Part shown: in pieces, positions 8,534 to 19,672 of the stretch
Layout of the letters: each line of letters begins with the position of its first letter
Position numbering within the stretch: the stretch's first letter is position 1
Source of the DNA: Brachybacterium kimchii
Lineage (GTDB): Bacteria > Actinomycetota > Actinomycetes > Actinomycetales > Dermabacteraceae
Length of the DNA stretch: 64,000 nt
NCBI RefSeq assembly: GCF_023373525.1
Contig: NZ_CP097218.1
Span: forward strand, 186,001-250,000
Direction of reading: 5' to 3'
Translations under genes and position numbers: made by a program
Notes under the pieces: generated by a model
The model's database searches: none
What the model saw: only the letters and a program-made list of their open reading frames with translations
Told to the model about the DNA's origin: nothing

Positions 8534-8597
8534 CACCCGCACCGCGCGCCGGATGCCCTCCGTCCGCCCGGCAGACCCCGGACGCGAACCGGCGATC

Positions 8598-11099
8598 TCA
8601 GCCGTTGTCGCCGCCGGTGTCGGCCGTGACCGTGCCCTTCGACGGCTCGGACTCGTCGGCGTTGTCGTCCCACTGCCACGCCGCGACCTCGGGCTGGTCC
8701 GTGCCGTGGGTGTACGCGTACTCGCGTGCGCGGATGCGGGAGTCGACCATCCGCTGGCGCAGACCGGCGAAGCGGGTCCCCAGGCCGTCGACGCGATCGA
8801 TCGTGTCGATCACCAGGTGGTAGCGGTCCATGTCGTTGCGCATGAGCATGTCGAAGGGCGTCGTGGTCGTGCCCTCATCCTTGTAGCCGCGCGCGTGGAT
8901 CCGTGAGGCGCGATCGTGGCGGTAGGCGAGACGGTGTATCAGCCACGGGTAGCCGTGGTAGGCGAAGACGACGGGGGACGACTCGCCGAAGATCCCGTCG
9001 AACTCCTTCTCCGAGAGACCGTGCGGGTGCTCCGACTCGTGCTGCAGGCGCATCAGGTCCACCACGTTGACCACCCGCACGCGCAGGTCGGGGATCTGCT
9101 CGCGGAGGATCTTCGCCGCCGCGAGCACCTCGATCGTCGGGATGTCCCCGGCGCAGGCGAGCACGACGTCGGGCTCCTCGCCCTCGACCTCGGTCCCTGC
9201 CCATTCCCAGATGCCCAGGCCGCGCGTGCAGTGGACGATCGCCTCGTCCATGCTCAGCCACTGCGGTCCCGGCTGCTTGCCCGCGACGACCACGTTCACG
9301 TACTGGCGCGAGCGGAGGCAGTGGTCGTAGGTGGACAGCAGCGTGTTGGCGTCCGGCGGCAGGTAGACCCGCACGATCTCGGCCTTCTTGTTGACCATGT
9401 GGTCGATGAATCCCGGGTCCTGATGGGAGAAGCCGTTGTGATCCTGGCGCCACACGTGGGAGCTCAGCAGGTAGTTGAGCGAGGCCAGCGGCCGACGCCA
9501 CTCGAGCTCGTTCGTCACCTTCAGCCACTTCGCGTGCTGGTTCACCATCGAGTCGACGATGTGGATGAAGGCCTCGTAGGAGTTGAACAGCCCGTGCCTG
9601 CCGGTGAGGAGGTAGCCCTCGAGCCAGCCCTGGCACTGGTGCTCGCTGAGCACCTCCATGACGCGGCCGCGCGGCGCCAGGTGCTCCTCGTCGTCGTCCG
9701 GCACGAACTGAGCGTTCCACTGCTTGTCCGTGGCCTCGTAGACGGACTGCAGACGGTTGGACGCGGTCTCGTCGGGTCCGAAGATGCGGAAGTTGTCGGG
9801 GTTGGCCTCGATCACGTCCCTCAGCCAGTCGCCCAGCACGCGCGTGGCCTCCGAGGTCGTGGCCCCGGGGCGCGGGACGTCGACCGCATGCTCGCGGAAG
9901 TCGGGCAGACGCAGCGCCCGCAGCACGGAGCCGCCGTTGGTCACCGGGTTCGCCGACATCCGCCGGAGCCCGGCGGGAGCGGTCTCCGCGTACTCCTCAC
10001 GCAGCCGCCCCTCGTCGTCGAACAGCTCCTCGGGCCGGTAGGAGCGCAGCCACGAGTCCAGGACCGCGAGATGCTCGTCGGTGTCGCGGGCGTTGGCCAG
10101 CGGCACCTGATGGGCCCGCCACGACCCCTCGGACTTCTTGCCGTCGATCTCCGCGGGCCCGGTCCATCCCTTCGGCGTGCGGAAGACGATCATCGGCCAG
10201 GTGGGCCGCTCGGGCTCCCGTCCGGCGGCGTCGTCCTCGGCCGCCTTCGCCTTGATCTCCGCGATGCGGTCCAGGGCCGTGTCGAGCACCTCGGCGAAGC
10301 GCCTGTGCGCCGTGAGCGGGTCCTCGTCGTCGAAGCCGCCGGTGAAGAACAGCGGCTCGTGGCCGTACCCGCGCATGAGGTCGGCGAGCTCGTCGTCGCC
10401 GATGCGCGCCAGCACCGTGGGGTTCGCGATCTTGTACCCGTTGAGGTGGAGCACGGGAAGCACCACGCCGTCGGTGAGGGGATGGGTGAACTTGTTGCTG
10501 TGCCACGACGTGGCCAGCGGTCCGGTCTCGGCCTCCCCGTCGCCGACCACGGTGAACGCGAGGAGCCCCGGGTTGTCGAGGACGGCGCCGTAGGCGTGGG
10601 AGAGCGAGTAGCCGAGCTCGCCGCCCTCGTGGATCGAGCCCGGGGTCTCCGGCGCCGCATGGGACGGGATCCCACCGGGGAACGAGAACTGGGTGAACAG
10701 GCGGCGCATGCCGGCCTCGTCCTCGGTGACCGAGGGGTAGGTCTCCGTGTACGTGTGCTCGAGGTATCCGGCGGCGACCACGCCGGGCCCGCCGTGACCG
10801 GGACCGGTCACGTACATCGCGTCGAGATCGCGCTGGCGGATCGCCCGGTTCATGTGCGCGTACAGGAACGTGAGCCCGGGGGTCGTGCCCCAGTGGCCGA
10901 GCAGGCGCGGCTTCACGTGCTCGCGCGTGAGCGGCGTGCGCAGCAGAGGATTGTCCATCAGATAGATCTGACCGACGGAGAGGTAGTTCGCCGCGCGCCA
11001 CCAGCCGTGCAGACGGAGCAGCTCCTCCTGATCCGGGGCGGTGCCTTCGGCGGCGGGCCAGACCGCGGGCCGGACTGGCTGGTTCGGGGCGTCGTGCAT
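8598..11099 (-). CDS. xfp: Xylulose-5-phosphate/fructose-6-phosphate phosphoketolase
   Basis: The 833-residue thiamine-diphosphate enzyme splits xylulose 5-phosphate or fructose 6-phosphate with inorganic phosphate to give acetyl phosphate plus a triose or erythrose phosphate. It shows the family's [16 protein letters not shown] segment, [17 protein letters not shown], and the TPP-binding [20 protein letters not shown] region. The C-terminal third carries [14 protein letters not shown]-type phosphoketolase sequence. The start at 11099 has GAGGAG 7 bases upstream and matches the family's usual N terminus ([20 protein letters not shown]); an upstream open frame to 11528 is a shadow. It is divergent from ppk2. 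Confidence 0.95.
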   Translation of the reverse strand: MHDAPNQPVRPAVWPAAEGTAPDQEELLRLHGWWRAANYLSVGQIYLMDNPLLRTPLTREHVKPRLLGHWGTTPGLTFLYAHMNRAIRQRDLDAMYVTGPGHGGPGVVAAGYLEHTYTETYPSVTEDEAGMRRLFTQFSFPGGIPSHAAPETPGSIHEGGELGYSLSHAYGAVLDNPGLLAFTVVGDGEAETGPLATSWHSNKFTHPLTDGVVLPVLHLNGYKIANPTVLARIGDDELADLMRGYGHEPLFFTGGFDDEDPLTAHRRFAEVLDTALDRIAEIKAKAAEDDAAGREPERPTWPMIVFRTPKGWTGPAEIDGKKSEGSWRAHQVPLANARDTDEHLAVLDSWLRSYRPEELFDDEGRLREEYAETAPAGLRRMSANPVTNGGSVLRALRLPDFREHAVDVPRPGATTSEATRVLGDWLRDVIEANPDNFRIFGPDETASNRLQSVYEATDKQWNAQFVPDDDEEHLAPRGRVMEVLSEHQCQGWLEGYLLTGRHGLFNSYEAFIHIVDSMVNQHAKWLKVTNELEWRRPLASLNYLLSSHVWRQDHNGFSHQDPGFIDHMVNKKAEIVRVYLPPDANTLLSTYDHCLRSRQYVNVVVAGKQPGPQWLSMDEAIVHCTRGLGIWEWAGTEVEGEEPDVVLACAGDIPTIEVLAAAKILREQIPDLRVRVVNVVDLMRLQHESEHPHGLSEKEFDGIFGESSPVVFAYHGYPWLIHRLAYRHDRASRIHARGYKDEGTTTTPFDMLMRNDMDRYHLVIDTIDRVDGLGTRFAGLRQRMVDSRIRAREYAYTHGTDQPEVAAWQWDDNADESEPSKGTVTADTGGDNG

Positions 11100-11224
11100 G
11101 GGACTCTCCTCGTTCCTCGGCGGACCGGACGGATACGTCGTGTGCCCCACGCTAGAGCTGAGGGTGCCCTCGGGGAACCCCTCGGGTCCGGTCCGACCTG
11201 CGACCCGCGCCCTGCGGATCCGGA

Positions 11225-11239
11225 TACGCTCCGTGCATG
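11225..11239 (+). promoter_or_regulatory. Leaderless-type -10 of ppk2
   Basis: TACGCT at 11225-11230 ends 6 bases before the ATG at 11237, and no Shine-Dalgarno sequence is present. This is the spacing expected when transcription begins at or next to the start codon. No good -35 was recognised. Confidence 0.45.
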
Positions 11240-12400
11240 GCACAGGCGAAGAAGCAGCAGAGCCCCCGTCCGAAGAAGAGCACGAAGCAGGGCGGGAGCG
11301 CGAAGTCGGCGAAGCCGGCGAAGTCGGCGACGTCGGGGGCGACGGCCACGACGAGCCGCGAGCCCGCGAAGACCTCCAAGACGTCGAAGTCCTCCAAGAC
11401 GTCCAAGGCGACGAAGCCCTCCAAGACCCCCAAGGCGTCCACCACGTCGAAGACCTCCAAGTCCCCCGAGCCCGCGAAGGCCGCAGCGTCGAAGTCCTCG
11501 CGCGATCTCCGACCCGTCGTCCTCTCACCCGGCTCCCTGCCGGACGACGTCCCGAGCGGCTTCACGGTCCCGCCGGGGTGGGCGGGCGACGTCCACGAGT
11601 TCGACCCGCACGCGACCCCGGGCTTCGACGGCGGCAAGAAGAAGGGCGAGAAGCACCTCCTGGCCTGCGACGACTCCCTTGCTGATCTGCAGGAGCGACT
11701 CTTCGCAGCCCACCACGGGGCGGCATCCGGGGGACGCAGCGTGCTGCTGGTCGTCCAGGGCATGGACACCTCCGGCAAAGGCGGGATCATGCGGCACGTC
11801 GTCGGCGCCGTGGATCCGCAAGGCATCTCGATCACCGCGTTCAAGGCGCCCACCGAGGAGGAGAAGCAGCACGACTTCCTGTGGAGGATCCGCCCGCACG
11901 TGCCCGCGGCCGGCCAGATCGGCGTCTTCGACCGTTCGCACTACGAGGACGTGCTCATCCATCGGGTCCACGGATGGGCCGACGCCGAGGAGATCGAGCG
12001 GCGCTACGCCGCGATCAACGCCTTCGAGAAGGAGATCACCGACTCCGGGGTCACGATCGTGAAGGTCATGCTCCACCTCTCGTACGCCGAGCAGGGCGAG
12101 CGGCTGATGGAGCGCCTCGAGCGCCCGGACAAGCACTGGAAGTTCAACCCCGGGGACATCGACGAGCGCGGGTACTGGAGCGCCTACATGGACGCCTACT
12201 CGAAGGCTCTCAGCGCGACCTCGACCCCGCACGCACCATGGGTCGTGGTGCCCGCGGACCGCAAGTGGTACGCCCGGATCGCCGTGCAGCAGCTTCTGCT
12301 GCAGGCTCTGGGCGAGATCGACCCGCAGTGGCCCGCCGCCGACTTCGACGTCGCCGAGCAGACCGCGCGCCTGCGGGAGACCTTCGCCTCGCAGGGATGA
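11237..12400 (+). CDS. Polyphosphate:nucleotide phosphotransferase, PPK2 family, with lysine-rich N-terminal tail
   Basis: The 387-residue protein has a PPK2 domain from about residue 110, with Walker [10 protein letters not shown] near 175-183 and the Walker B/lid region FDRSHYED near 231-238. The [18 protein letters not shown] segment places it in the polyphosphate:nucleotide phosphotransferase subgroup, which phosphorylates AMP or ADP from polyphosphate. Residues 1-88 are a low-complexity tail with about 20 lysines, in Lys-Thr-Ser and Ala-Lys repeats resembling histone H1 tails; ordinary PPK2 proteins lack this. The tail might bind polyphosphate or nucleic acid (inference). It appears to be translated from a leaderless mRNA. 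Confidence 0.9.
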   Translation: MAQAKKQQSPRPKKSTKQGGSAKSAKPAKSATSGATATTSREPAKTSKTSKSSKTSKATKPSKTPKASTTSKTSKSPEPAKAAASKSSRDLRPVVLSPGSLPDDVPSGFTVPPGWAGDVHEFDPHATPGFDGGKKKGEKHLLACDDSLADLQERLFAAHHGAASGGRSVLLVVQGMDTSGKGGIMRHVVGAVDPQGISITAFKAPTEEEKQHDFLWRIRPHVPAAGQIGVFDRSHYEDVLIHRVHGWADAEEIERRYAAINAFEKEITDSGVTIVKVMLHLSYAEQGERLMERLERPDKHWKFNPGDIDERGYWSAYMDAYSKALSATSTPHAPWVVVPADRKWYARIAVQQLLLQALGEIDPQWPAADFDVAEQTARLRETFASQG

Positions 12401-12460
12401 GTCGGGGCCGACGGGGCACAATGGAAGGACCAGCGCACATCGAGCAGAAGGATGCATGAC

Positions 12461-12958
12461 ATGGCCACCACCGCCTTCAAGGGCACACCCGTCACCACCG
12501 TCGGCGAGCTCCCCGTCGTCGGCTCCGCCGCCCCCGCGTTCGAGCTCGTCGGGCAGGACCTCGGTGCCGTCGCCACGGGCGACTTCTCCGGCCGACGGAT
12601 CGTGCTGAACATCTTCCCGTCCCTGGACACCGGCACCTGTGCGATGAGCGTGCGCCGCTTCAACGAGATCGCGAGCGGCCTGGAGAACACGGTCGTCGTG
12701 TGCGCCTCGAAGGACCTCCCCTTCGCGCAGGCCCGCTTCTGCGGCGCGGAAGGGCTCACGAACGTGGTCACCGGCTCCGCCTTCCGGTCGAGCTTCGGGG
12801 AGGACTTCGGGGTCACGCAGACCGACGGCCCCCTGCAGGGCCTCCTCGCCCGCGCGGTCGTGGTGATCGACGCCGACGGCACCGTGCTGCACAGCCAGCT
12901 GGTCCCGGAGATCTCCGAGGAGCCCGACTACGACGCCGCCGTGGCGGCGCTCGGCTGA
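12461..12958 (+). CDS. tpx: Thiol peroxidase (Tpx, atypical 2-Cys peroxiredoxin)
   Basis: The 165-residue cytoplasmic peroxidase reduces hydrogen and alkyl peroxides with thioredoxin as donor. The peroxidatic Cys60 is in SLDTGTC and the resolving Cys94 in ARFC, spaced as in Tpx. The ATG at 12461 has AAGGA upstream at workable spacing; a second in-frame ATG at 12452 is less well placed. CACAAT at 12418-12423 may be the -10. It is followed by a perfect terminator hairpin. Confidence 0.93.
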   Translation: MATTAFKGTPVTTVGELPVVGSAAPAFELVGQDLGAVATGDFSGRRIVLNIFPSLDTGTCAMSVRRFNEIASGLENTVVVCASKDLPFAQARFCGAEGLTNVVTGSAFRSSFGEDFGVTQTDGPLQGLLARAVVVIDADGTVLHSQLVPEISEEPDYDAAVAALG

Positions 12959-13005
12959 CACGGACTCGGCTGACACGGATCGGCGTCGGACGATCGACGT
13001 CGCGT

Positions 13006-13038
13006 GCGAGGCCCCGGGCGGCATGCCCGGGGCCTCGC
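13006..13038 (+). terminator. tpx terminator
   Basis: The 14-base arms 13006-13019 and 13025-13038 are perfectly complementary around a GGCAT loop, 47 bases after the tpx stop. No T-tract follows. Confidence 0.7.
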
Positions 13039-13208
13039 GTGCGCTCGAGGGGTTCGCGGCCTGTCCGGGCGCGGCCCGTTCCGAGGAGTGAGGCCGCAGC
13101 CGAGCAGCCCCGCGTCCGGGTCTAGGGTTGCAGGTCGGGCCGCATCCGCCGAGCGGTCCGACGCATGCGCCCCTCGGGCACGAGGGGCGGCGAGGGAGGA
13201 GAGGGCGC

Positions 13209-14006
13209 GTGGATCCGCAGTCGCTCGTGGTGCTGCTCGTGATGGGTGCCCTCGCGGGCGCGATCAACTCCGCGGTGGGCAGCGGATCGCTGCTCACGCT
13301 CCCCGTGCTGCTGGCTCTCGGCCTCGACCCCGGCACCGCCGTGCGCACGAACACCATGGGCATGGTGTTCTCGACCGTCGGCTCGTTCTTCGGCTACCGG
13401 CGCGAGATCTCCGCCGAATGGCGCGACGTGCGCCCGCTCGCCGCCATCGTGGTCGTGACCGCGACCATCGGGTCCTGCCTGCTGCTGGTCTCACCGCCCG
13501 GAGCGCTCAGGGTCGTCGTCCCCATCCTCATCGTGGTCGCGCTGCTGCTCGTGGTCTTCCAGAAGCGCCTGGCCACCTGGATCCCGCGGCGGGGGAGCGG
13601 CCAGGGGGACCCGGACGCCGGCAGCAGCGCGGCCGCCTACCGCTCGCCGGGCCTCATGGTCTCCATGGGCGCCGCCTCGATGTACGGGGGCTACTTCACG
13701 GCCGCGCAGGGCATCCTCTACCTCGGCCTGCTCGGCGCCTTCACCGGCCGCTCGATGAAGAGCGTCAACGCAGTGAAGAACCTGTTCAGCCTGCTCGTCA
13801 ACGTGATGGCGGCGCTCGTCTACCTCGTGGCCCACTTCGCCTTCGGCGCCGACGTGCGGTGGGAGGGCGTGGTCGCGATCGCGGTCGGCGCCCTGCTCGG
13901 CGGCTACTTCGGCTCCCACCTCACCAAGCGCCTTCCCGAATGGGTGCTGCGCGGCACCATCGTCGTGATCGCGCTCCTCGCCCTCGTGCGTCAGATCCTG
14001 GGCTGA
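13209..14006 (+). CDS. TauE/SafE family (sulfite exporter-like) membrane protein
   Basis: The 265-residue polytopic protein has the TauE layout: an N-terminal half with GAINSAVGSGSLLTLPVLLALGL and a second half with GGYFTAAQGILYLGLLGAF and the SVNAVKNL segment. Family members export sulfite, sulfoacetate or related anions; the substrate here is unknown. I prefer the GTG at 13209, preceded by GGAGG, over the ATG of the longer frame at 13128, which adds polar sequence before the first helix. TAGGGT at 13123-13128 is a possible -10. Confidence 0.85.
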   Translation: MDPQSLVVLLVMGALAGAINSAVGSGSLLTLPVLLALGLDPGTAVRTNTMGMVFSTVGSFFGYRREISAEWRDVRPLAAIVVVTATIGSCLLLVSPPGALRVVVPILIVVALLLVVFQKRLATWIPRRGSGQGDPDAGSSAAAYRSPGLMVSMGAASMYGGYFTAAQGILYLGLLGAFTGRSMKSVNAVKNLFSLLVNVMAALVYLVAHFAFGADVRWEGVVAIAVGALLGGYFGSHLTKRLPEWVLRGTIVVIALLALVRQILG

Positions 14007-14021
14007 GCGGCCCGCCCCGCT

Positions 14022-14042
14022 CCCGCGGCCTTTCGGCGCGGG
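14022..14042 (+). terminator. Possible terminator after the TauE gene
   Basis: CCCGCG at 14022-14027 pairs with CGCGGG at 14037-14042, and an inner CC/GG pair closes a TTTC loop with one bulged G. It begins 16 bases after the exporter stop and separates that gene from the erm leader. Confidence 0.45.
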
Positions 14043-14062
14043 CGGAGCGCGAGGAGAATTCG

Positions 14063-14100
14063 TTCGACGCCGTCGCCGTCCCCTCGATAGCGTCCGACTC
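14063..14100 (+). promoter_or_regulatory. Candidate erm promoter with AT-rich WhiB7-like element
   Basis: TAGCGT at 14088-14093 is a -10-like hexamer ending 7 bases before the ATG of a short leader frame (14101), so the mRNA may be leaderless. TTCGAC at 14063-14068 is a -35 candidate, though the spacer of 19 is long. Just upstream lies GAATTC, an AT-rich patch in very GC-rich DNA. WhiB7-controlled resistance promoters carry an AT-rich element next to the -35; the match here is suggestive only. Confidence 0.4.
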
Positions 14101-14166
14101 ATGGGAACCCTTCTCCGTGCGGTCCTCGCGGACCGCGCACTCACCTTCCGCGACCGCCGCGCCTGA
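14101..14166 (+). CDS. Candidate erm leader peptide (21 aa)
   Basis: A 21-codon frame (starting MGTLLRAV, ending LTFRDRRA) ends 131 bases before erm. Arg-Asp-Arg near the C terminus fits the +X+ motif (Arg/Lys-any-Arg/Lys) at which macrolide-bound ribosomes are known to stall on erm leader peptides. The stop codon lies at the foot of the first hairpin of the downstream region. The frame has no Shine-Dalgarno sequence but has a leaderless-type -10. It could be a chance frame in GC-rich DNA. Confidence 0.45.
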   Translation: MGTLLRAVLADRALTFRDRRA

Positions 14167-14297
14167 CGGCGCGCCGTCGCATGATGCGCGCCGTCCCGTC
14201 GAGAGCCCTCGCACCCGGACGCGCGAACCTCGCCTCCCCCTGCCGCCGGCACGGGTGAGATGCCGGGTGCTCCGACCCGACAGCACGGAGACCACCC
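14165..14297 (+). promoter_or_regulatory. Candidate erm attenuator with competing stems
   Basis: Three helices can be drawn between the leader frame and erm. Stem A joins 14165-14173 with 14187-14195 (9 perfect pairs), and its left arm can instead fold as the palindrome 14165-14178. Stem B joins 14211-14218 with 14263-14270 (8 perfect pairs). Stem C joins 14267-14271 with 14282-14286, directly before the erm GGAG at 14287-14290. B and C share bases and exclude one another, as in known translational attenuators of erm genes. Confidence 0.45.
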
Positions 14298-15083
14298 ATG
14301 CCACGCTCCCTCCATGGCGGACGCCATGAGCTCGGACAGAACTTCCTCGTCCACCGGCCCACTCTCGAGCAGATCGCCGACCTCGTCCCCCGGGACGGCA
14401 CGAGCGTGCTCGAGCTCGGCGCCGGCGACGGCGCCCTCACCCGAACGCTCGCCGCACGGGGCGTGCCGCTCACGGCCCTCGAGATCGACGAGCACCGCGC
14501 CCGGGCACTGCGCCGCGGCCTGCCCCGTGTCCGCGTGATCTCCGGCGATGCGCTCGCCCATCCGCTCGATGCGACGACGATCGTCGGCAACATCCCCTTC
14601 CACCTGACCACACCCATCCTGCGGCGCCTGCTGCGGGAGCACGCCTGGCATCGCGCCGTCCTGCTCACGCAGTGGGAAGTGGCCCGCAAGCGCGCCGGAG
14701 TGGGCGGATCCACCCTGATGACCGTGCAGGCCGCGCCCTGGATCCACGCGAGGCTCGAGGGCCGCGTGCCCGCACGCGCCTTCCGCCCCGTGCCCTCGGT
14801 CGACGGCGGGATCCTGGTGCTCGAGCGTCGTGAGCGCCCCCTCCTCCCGCTCCGGGATCGCCCCGACTACGAACGCTTCGCACGCCGTGTCTTCGCGGGC
14901 GGGGGAGGAACCCTCGAGCGGATCCTGCCGAGGACTCTGCCCCCACGCGGGGCGTCGGGCCGACGTCGGATCGACGATGCGCTGCGGGCGGCCGGCGTCG
15001 CGCGCCGGGACCGTCCCCGGGACCTCGCGCCTCGCCAGTGGGCGCTCCTCTGGAAGCGGCTCGGGCGCACGTCCCGCGCCTGA
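14298..15083 (+). CDS. erm: 23S rRNA (adenine-N6) methyltransferase, Erm family
   Basis: The 261-residue SAM-dependent methyltransferase has the Erm/KsgA opening GQNFL (13-17), the SAM loop ELGAGDGA (39-46) and the catalytic NIPF motif (98-101), followed by HLTTPILRRLL as in Erm proteins. Enzymes of this family methylate A2058 of 23S rRNA and give macrolide-lincosamide-streptogramin B resistance. KsgA is unlikely because its NLPYNVS-type motif and longer C-terminal domain are missing. The basic C terminus (RRIDDALRAAGVARRDRPRDLAPRQW) resembles actinobacterial Erm proteins. The ATG has GGAG 7 bases upstream. No mobile element flanks it, so it may be intrinsic. Resistance is inferred, not shown. 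Confidence 0.88.
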   Translation: MPRSLHGGRHELGQNFLVHRPTLEQIADLVPRDGTSVLELGAGDGALTRTLAARGVPLTALEIDEHRARALRRGLPRVRVISGDALAHPLDATTIVGNIPFHLTTPILRRLLREHAWHRAVLLTQWEVARKRAGVGGSTLMTVQAAPWIHARLEGRVPARAFRPVPSVDGGILVLERRERPLLPLRDRPDYERFARRVFAGGGGTLERILPRTLPPRGASGRRRIDDALRAAGVARRDRPRDLAPRQWALLWKRLGRTSRA

Positions 15084-15130
15084 GCGCGCGCCGGGCACTC
15101 GCGGTCCGACGACCCCGCGGTCCGACGACG

Positions 15131-15162
15131 AAGGGCCCGGATGCCGAAGCATCCGGGCCCTT
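15131..15162. terminator. Bidirectional terminator between erm and icd
   Basis: The 14-base arms 15131-15144 and 15149-15162 are perfectly complementary around a CGAA tetraloop. It sits between the convergent erm and isocitrate dehydrogenase genes and can serve both. Confidence 0.75.
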
Positions 15163-15215
15163 CCGCTGGTCGACCGCCCTCGTGAGGTGCGGTCGGCCCT
15201 CAGCGCGTCAGCGCG

Positions 15216-17618
<2,403 letters not shown>

Positions 17619-17619
17619 C

Positions 17620-17634
17620 TAGACTTCCCTCATG
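17620..17634 (+). promoter_or_regulatory. Leaderless-type -10 of hisD
   Basis: TAGACT at 17620-17625 ends 6 bases before the ATG at 17632, and no ribosome-binding site precedes the start. Confidence 0.5.
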
Positions 17635-18963
17635 TCCTTCCTCTCCGTGACCGACCTGCGCGGGACCCGTCCCGGCCCCGCCGAGCTCGCCGCCTCCCTG
17701 CCCCGTCCCGAGGTCGACGTCGCCGCCGCGGCCGAGGCCGTCGCCCCGGTGATCGAGGACGTCGCGACGCGCGGCGCGGCCGCCGTCCTCGAGGCCTCCG
17801 AGCGCTTCGACGGGGTGCGCCCCGAGCACCTGCGCGTCCCGCCCGAGGAGATCGCGAGGGCGCTCGCCGAGCTCGACCCGTCGGTGCGCTCGGCCCTGGA
17901 GACCGCGATCGCACGGGTCCGCGCCGTCGACGCCGCCCAGGTGCGCGAGCCCGACAGCGTCGAGGTGATCCCCGGCGGACGCGTCACCCAGCGCTGGGTG
18001 CCCGTGCGCCGCGTGGGCCTCTACGTCCCCGGCGGCCGCGCCGTGCTGCCCAGCTCCGTGGTGATGAACGCCGTGCCCGCGCAGACCGCGGGCGTCGGCA
18101 CGATCGTGCTCGCCTCCCCGCCGCAGAAGGAGTTCGGCGGTCTGCCGCACCCCACGATCCTCGCTGCCTGCGCCCTGCTGGGCATCGAGGAGGTGCTGGC
18201 CGTGGGCGGCGCGCAGGCGATCGCCCTGCTCGCCCACGGCGCCGACGACCTCGGCGACGGCCGCGCGCTCGAGGGCGTGGACCTCGTGACCGGCCCCGGG
18301 AACGTCTACGTCGCCGCGGCGAAGCGCCTGGTGCGCGGCATCGTCGGGATCGACGCGGAGGCCGGACCGACGGAGATCGCGATCCTCGCCGACGCCGCCG
18401 CGGAGCCCCGCCTGGTCGCCGCCGACCTCATCTCCCAGGCCGAGCACGACCCGATGGCCGCCGCCGTGCTGGTCACGGACGACGAGGCCCTCGTCGGCCG
18501 CGTCGAGGAGGAGCTGGACGCCCAGGTCCCCGCGGCCGAGCACCACGAGCGGATCACGGAGGCGCTGCGCGGACGCCAGAGCGGCGCGATCCTCGTGGAC
18601 GACATCGAGCAGGGACTCGCGGTCGTCGACGCCTACGGTGCGGAGCACCTCGAGATCCAGACGGCCGACGCGGACGGCGTCGCTGCGCGCGTCACCAACG
18701 CCGGTGCGGTGTTCGTCGGCCCCTTCAGCCCCGTGAGCCTGGGCGACTACGCGGCCGGCTCCAACCACGTGCTCCCCACGGGCGGCACCTCGCGCTTCGC
18801 CGGGGGACTGGGCGTGCAGTCGTTCCTGCGCGGCATCCACGTCGTCGAGTACGACGAGCACGCGCTCGCCGCGTCACGGGAGGCGGCGACCACGCTCGCC
18901 CGTTCCGAGGGCCTGCCGGCCCACGGCACCGCAGTGGACGTGAGGTTCGCGCTCGGCGAGTGA
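17632..18963 (+). CDS. hisD: Histidinol dehydrogenase
   Basis: The 443-residue zinc enzyme oxidises histidinol to histidine in two NAD-dependent steps, the last reactions of histidine synthesis. Conserved segments include [37 protein letters not shown] and the zinc/substrate region [12 protein letters not shown] with SQAEHDP. Full length for the family. It is monocistronic here: the next histidine gene, hisC, is separated from it by the opposite-strand DUF3054 gene and has its own promoter. Confidence 0.96.
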   Translation: MSFLSVTDLRGTRPGPAELAASLPRPEVDVAAAAEAVAPVIEDVATRGAAAVLEASERFDGVRPEHLRVPPEEIARALAELDPSVRSALETAIARVRAVDAAQVREPDSVEVIPGGRVTQRWVPVRRVGLYVPGGRAVLPSSVVMNAVPAQTAGVGTIVLASPPQKEFGGLPHPTILAACALLGIEEVLAVGGAQAIALLAHGADDLGDGRALEGVDLVTGPGNVYVAAAKRLVRGIVGIDAEAGPTEIAILADAAAEPRLVAADLISQAEHDPMAAAVLVTDDEALVGRVEEELDAQVPAAEHHERITEALRGRQSGAILVDDIEQGLAVVDAYGAEHLEIQTADADGVAARVTNAGAVFVGPFSPVSLGDYAAGSNHVLPTGGTSRFAGGLGVQSFLRGIHVVEYDEHALAASREAATTLARSEGLPAHGTAVDVRFALGE

Positions 18964-19015
18964 GGGTCGGGGTCGCCGACGGGGGAGTGCTTCCGGCAGG
19001 GCTCACCCCGGTTCC

Positions 19016-19498
19016 TCAGGAGTTGTCGGCCTTTCCGGCGGCGGTCCCGCCCTCGGGGGACTTCTCGACCTCGGGCCCGGTGGTGCCCGCGGACCCGGTC
19101 GCCGTCTCGAGATCGGCCTCGTCGACGACCTCGACGACCCTGCGCTCGCCGCGGGTGAGGAAGGTCGCGACCGCGCGCCAGCCGAGCATGAGCACGCCCA
19201 GGACGATCGAGGTGACGATCACGAAGGACACCTCGGTGCCGGCCTGCATGAGGGTGCGCACCGCCATGGCGCCGACGATCGTGATCGCCCACACGAACAC
19301 GCCCTGCGGCCAGATGCGGAAGGGTGCGCGCCAGGTCTGCGCGGCCAGATGGCCGACGAGGAGGGCGGCCGCGAAGGGCCAGCCCACCAGCACGAGATTC
19401 TGCGTCGAGATGTCGTAGCCGTGCTGGAGCAGGCCGATCGCGACGAAGAGGACCACGGCGAGGACGTCGCCGATCAGGGCACCGAGGAAGCGAAGCAC
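19016..19498 (-). CDS. DUF3054 membrane protein
   Basis: The 160-residue protein has four hydrophobic segments (from about residues 2-22, 30-50, 61-80 and 87-110), as in the DUF3054 family of actinobacteria and haloarchaea; function unknown. The cytosolic C-terminal tail is acidic and low-complexity. I set the start at GTG 19498 because TACCCT (19510-19505) ends 6 bases upstream in a leaderless layout and the first helix begins at once; longer frames overlap the hisC promoter region. It lies between hisD and hisC on the opposite strand. Confidence 0.75.
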   Translation of the reverse strand: MLRFLGALIGDVLAVVLFVAIGLLQHGYDISTQNLVLVGWPFAAALLVGHLAAQTWRAPFRIWPQGVFVWAITIVGAMAVRTLMQAGTEVSFVIVTSIVLGVLMLGWRAVATFLTRGERRVVEVVDEADLETATGSAGTTGPEVEKSPEGGTAAGKADNS

Positions 19499-19510
19499 CG
19501 CGCCAGGGTA
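19499..19510 (-). promoter_or_regulatory. Leaderless-type -10 of the DUF3054 gene
   Basis: On the minus strand TACCCT (19510-19505) is followed by 6 bases and then the GTG at 19498, with no Shine-Dalgarno sequence. Confidence 0.45.
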
Positions 19511-19657
19511 CCGACCCGCGGGTGGTCGGGCGCTGGGAGCGTGGCGGGACGCACGTGAGCGCGGTCCGGGAGCGCCCGGCAGCGGAGCGCCGGACCACGC
19601 CCGACGACGGCCGGTTCCGCGCACCGGGCGGCGCGGATCCCACCAGGTCCGGACCTC

Positions 19658-19672
19658 TACGATGGGGGCATG
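19658..19672 (+). promoter_or_regulatory. Leaderless-type -10 of the hisC operon
   Basis: TACGAT at 19658-19663 ends 6 bases before the hisC ATG (19670). It should drive the hisC-hisB-unknown-hisH-51 aa-priA-SseB run. Confidence 0.5.

Noticed and set aside
8916-12062. A 1048-codon plus-strand frame across phosphoketolase
   Set aside because: It is antisense to xfp, shows no family similarity and its end overlaps ppk2 in another frame.
14298-15083. KsgA (16S dimethyladenosine transferase) as identity of the erm product
   Set aside because: The motif is NIPF followed by HLTTPIL, the length is short and the C terminus is basic, all as in Erm; KsgA has NxPYNVS and a larger C-terminal domain.
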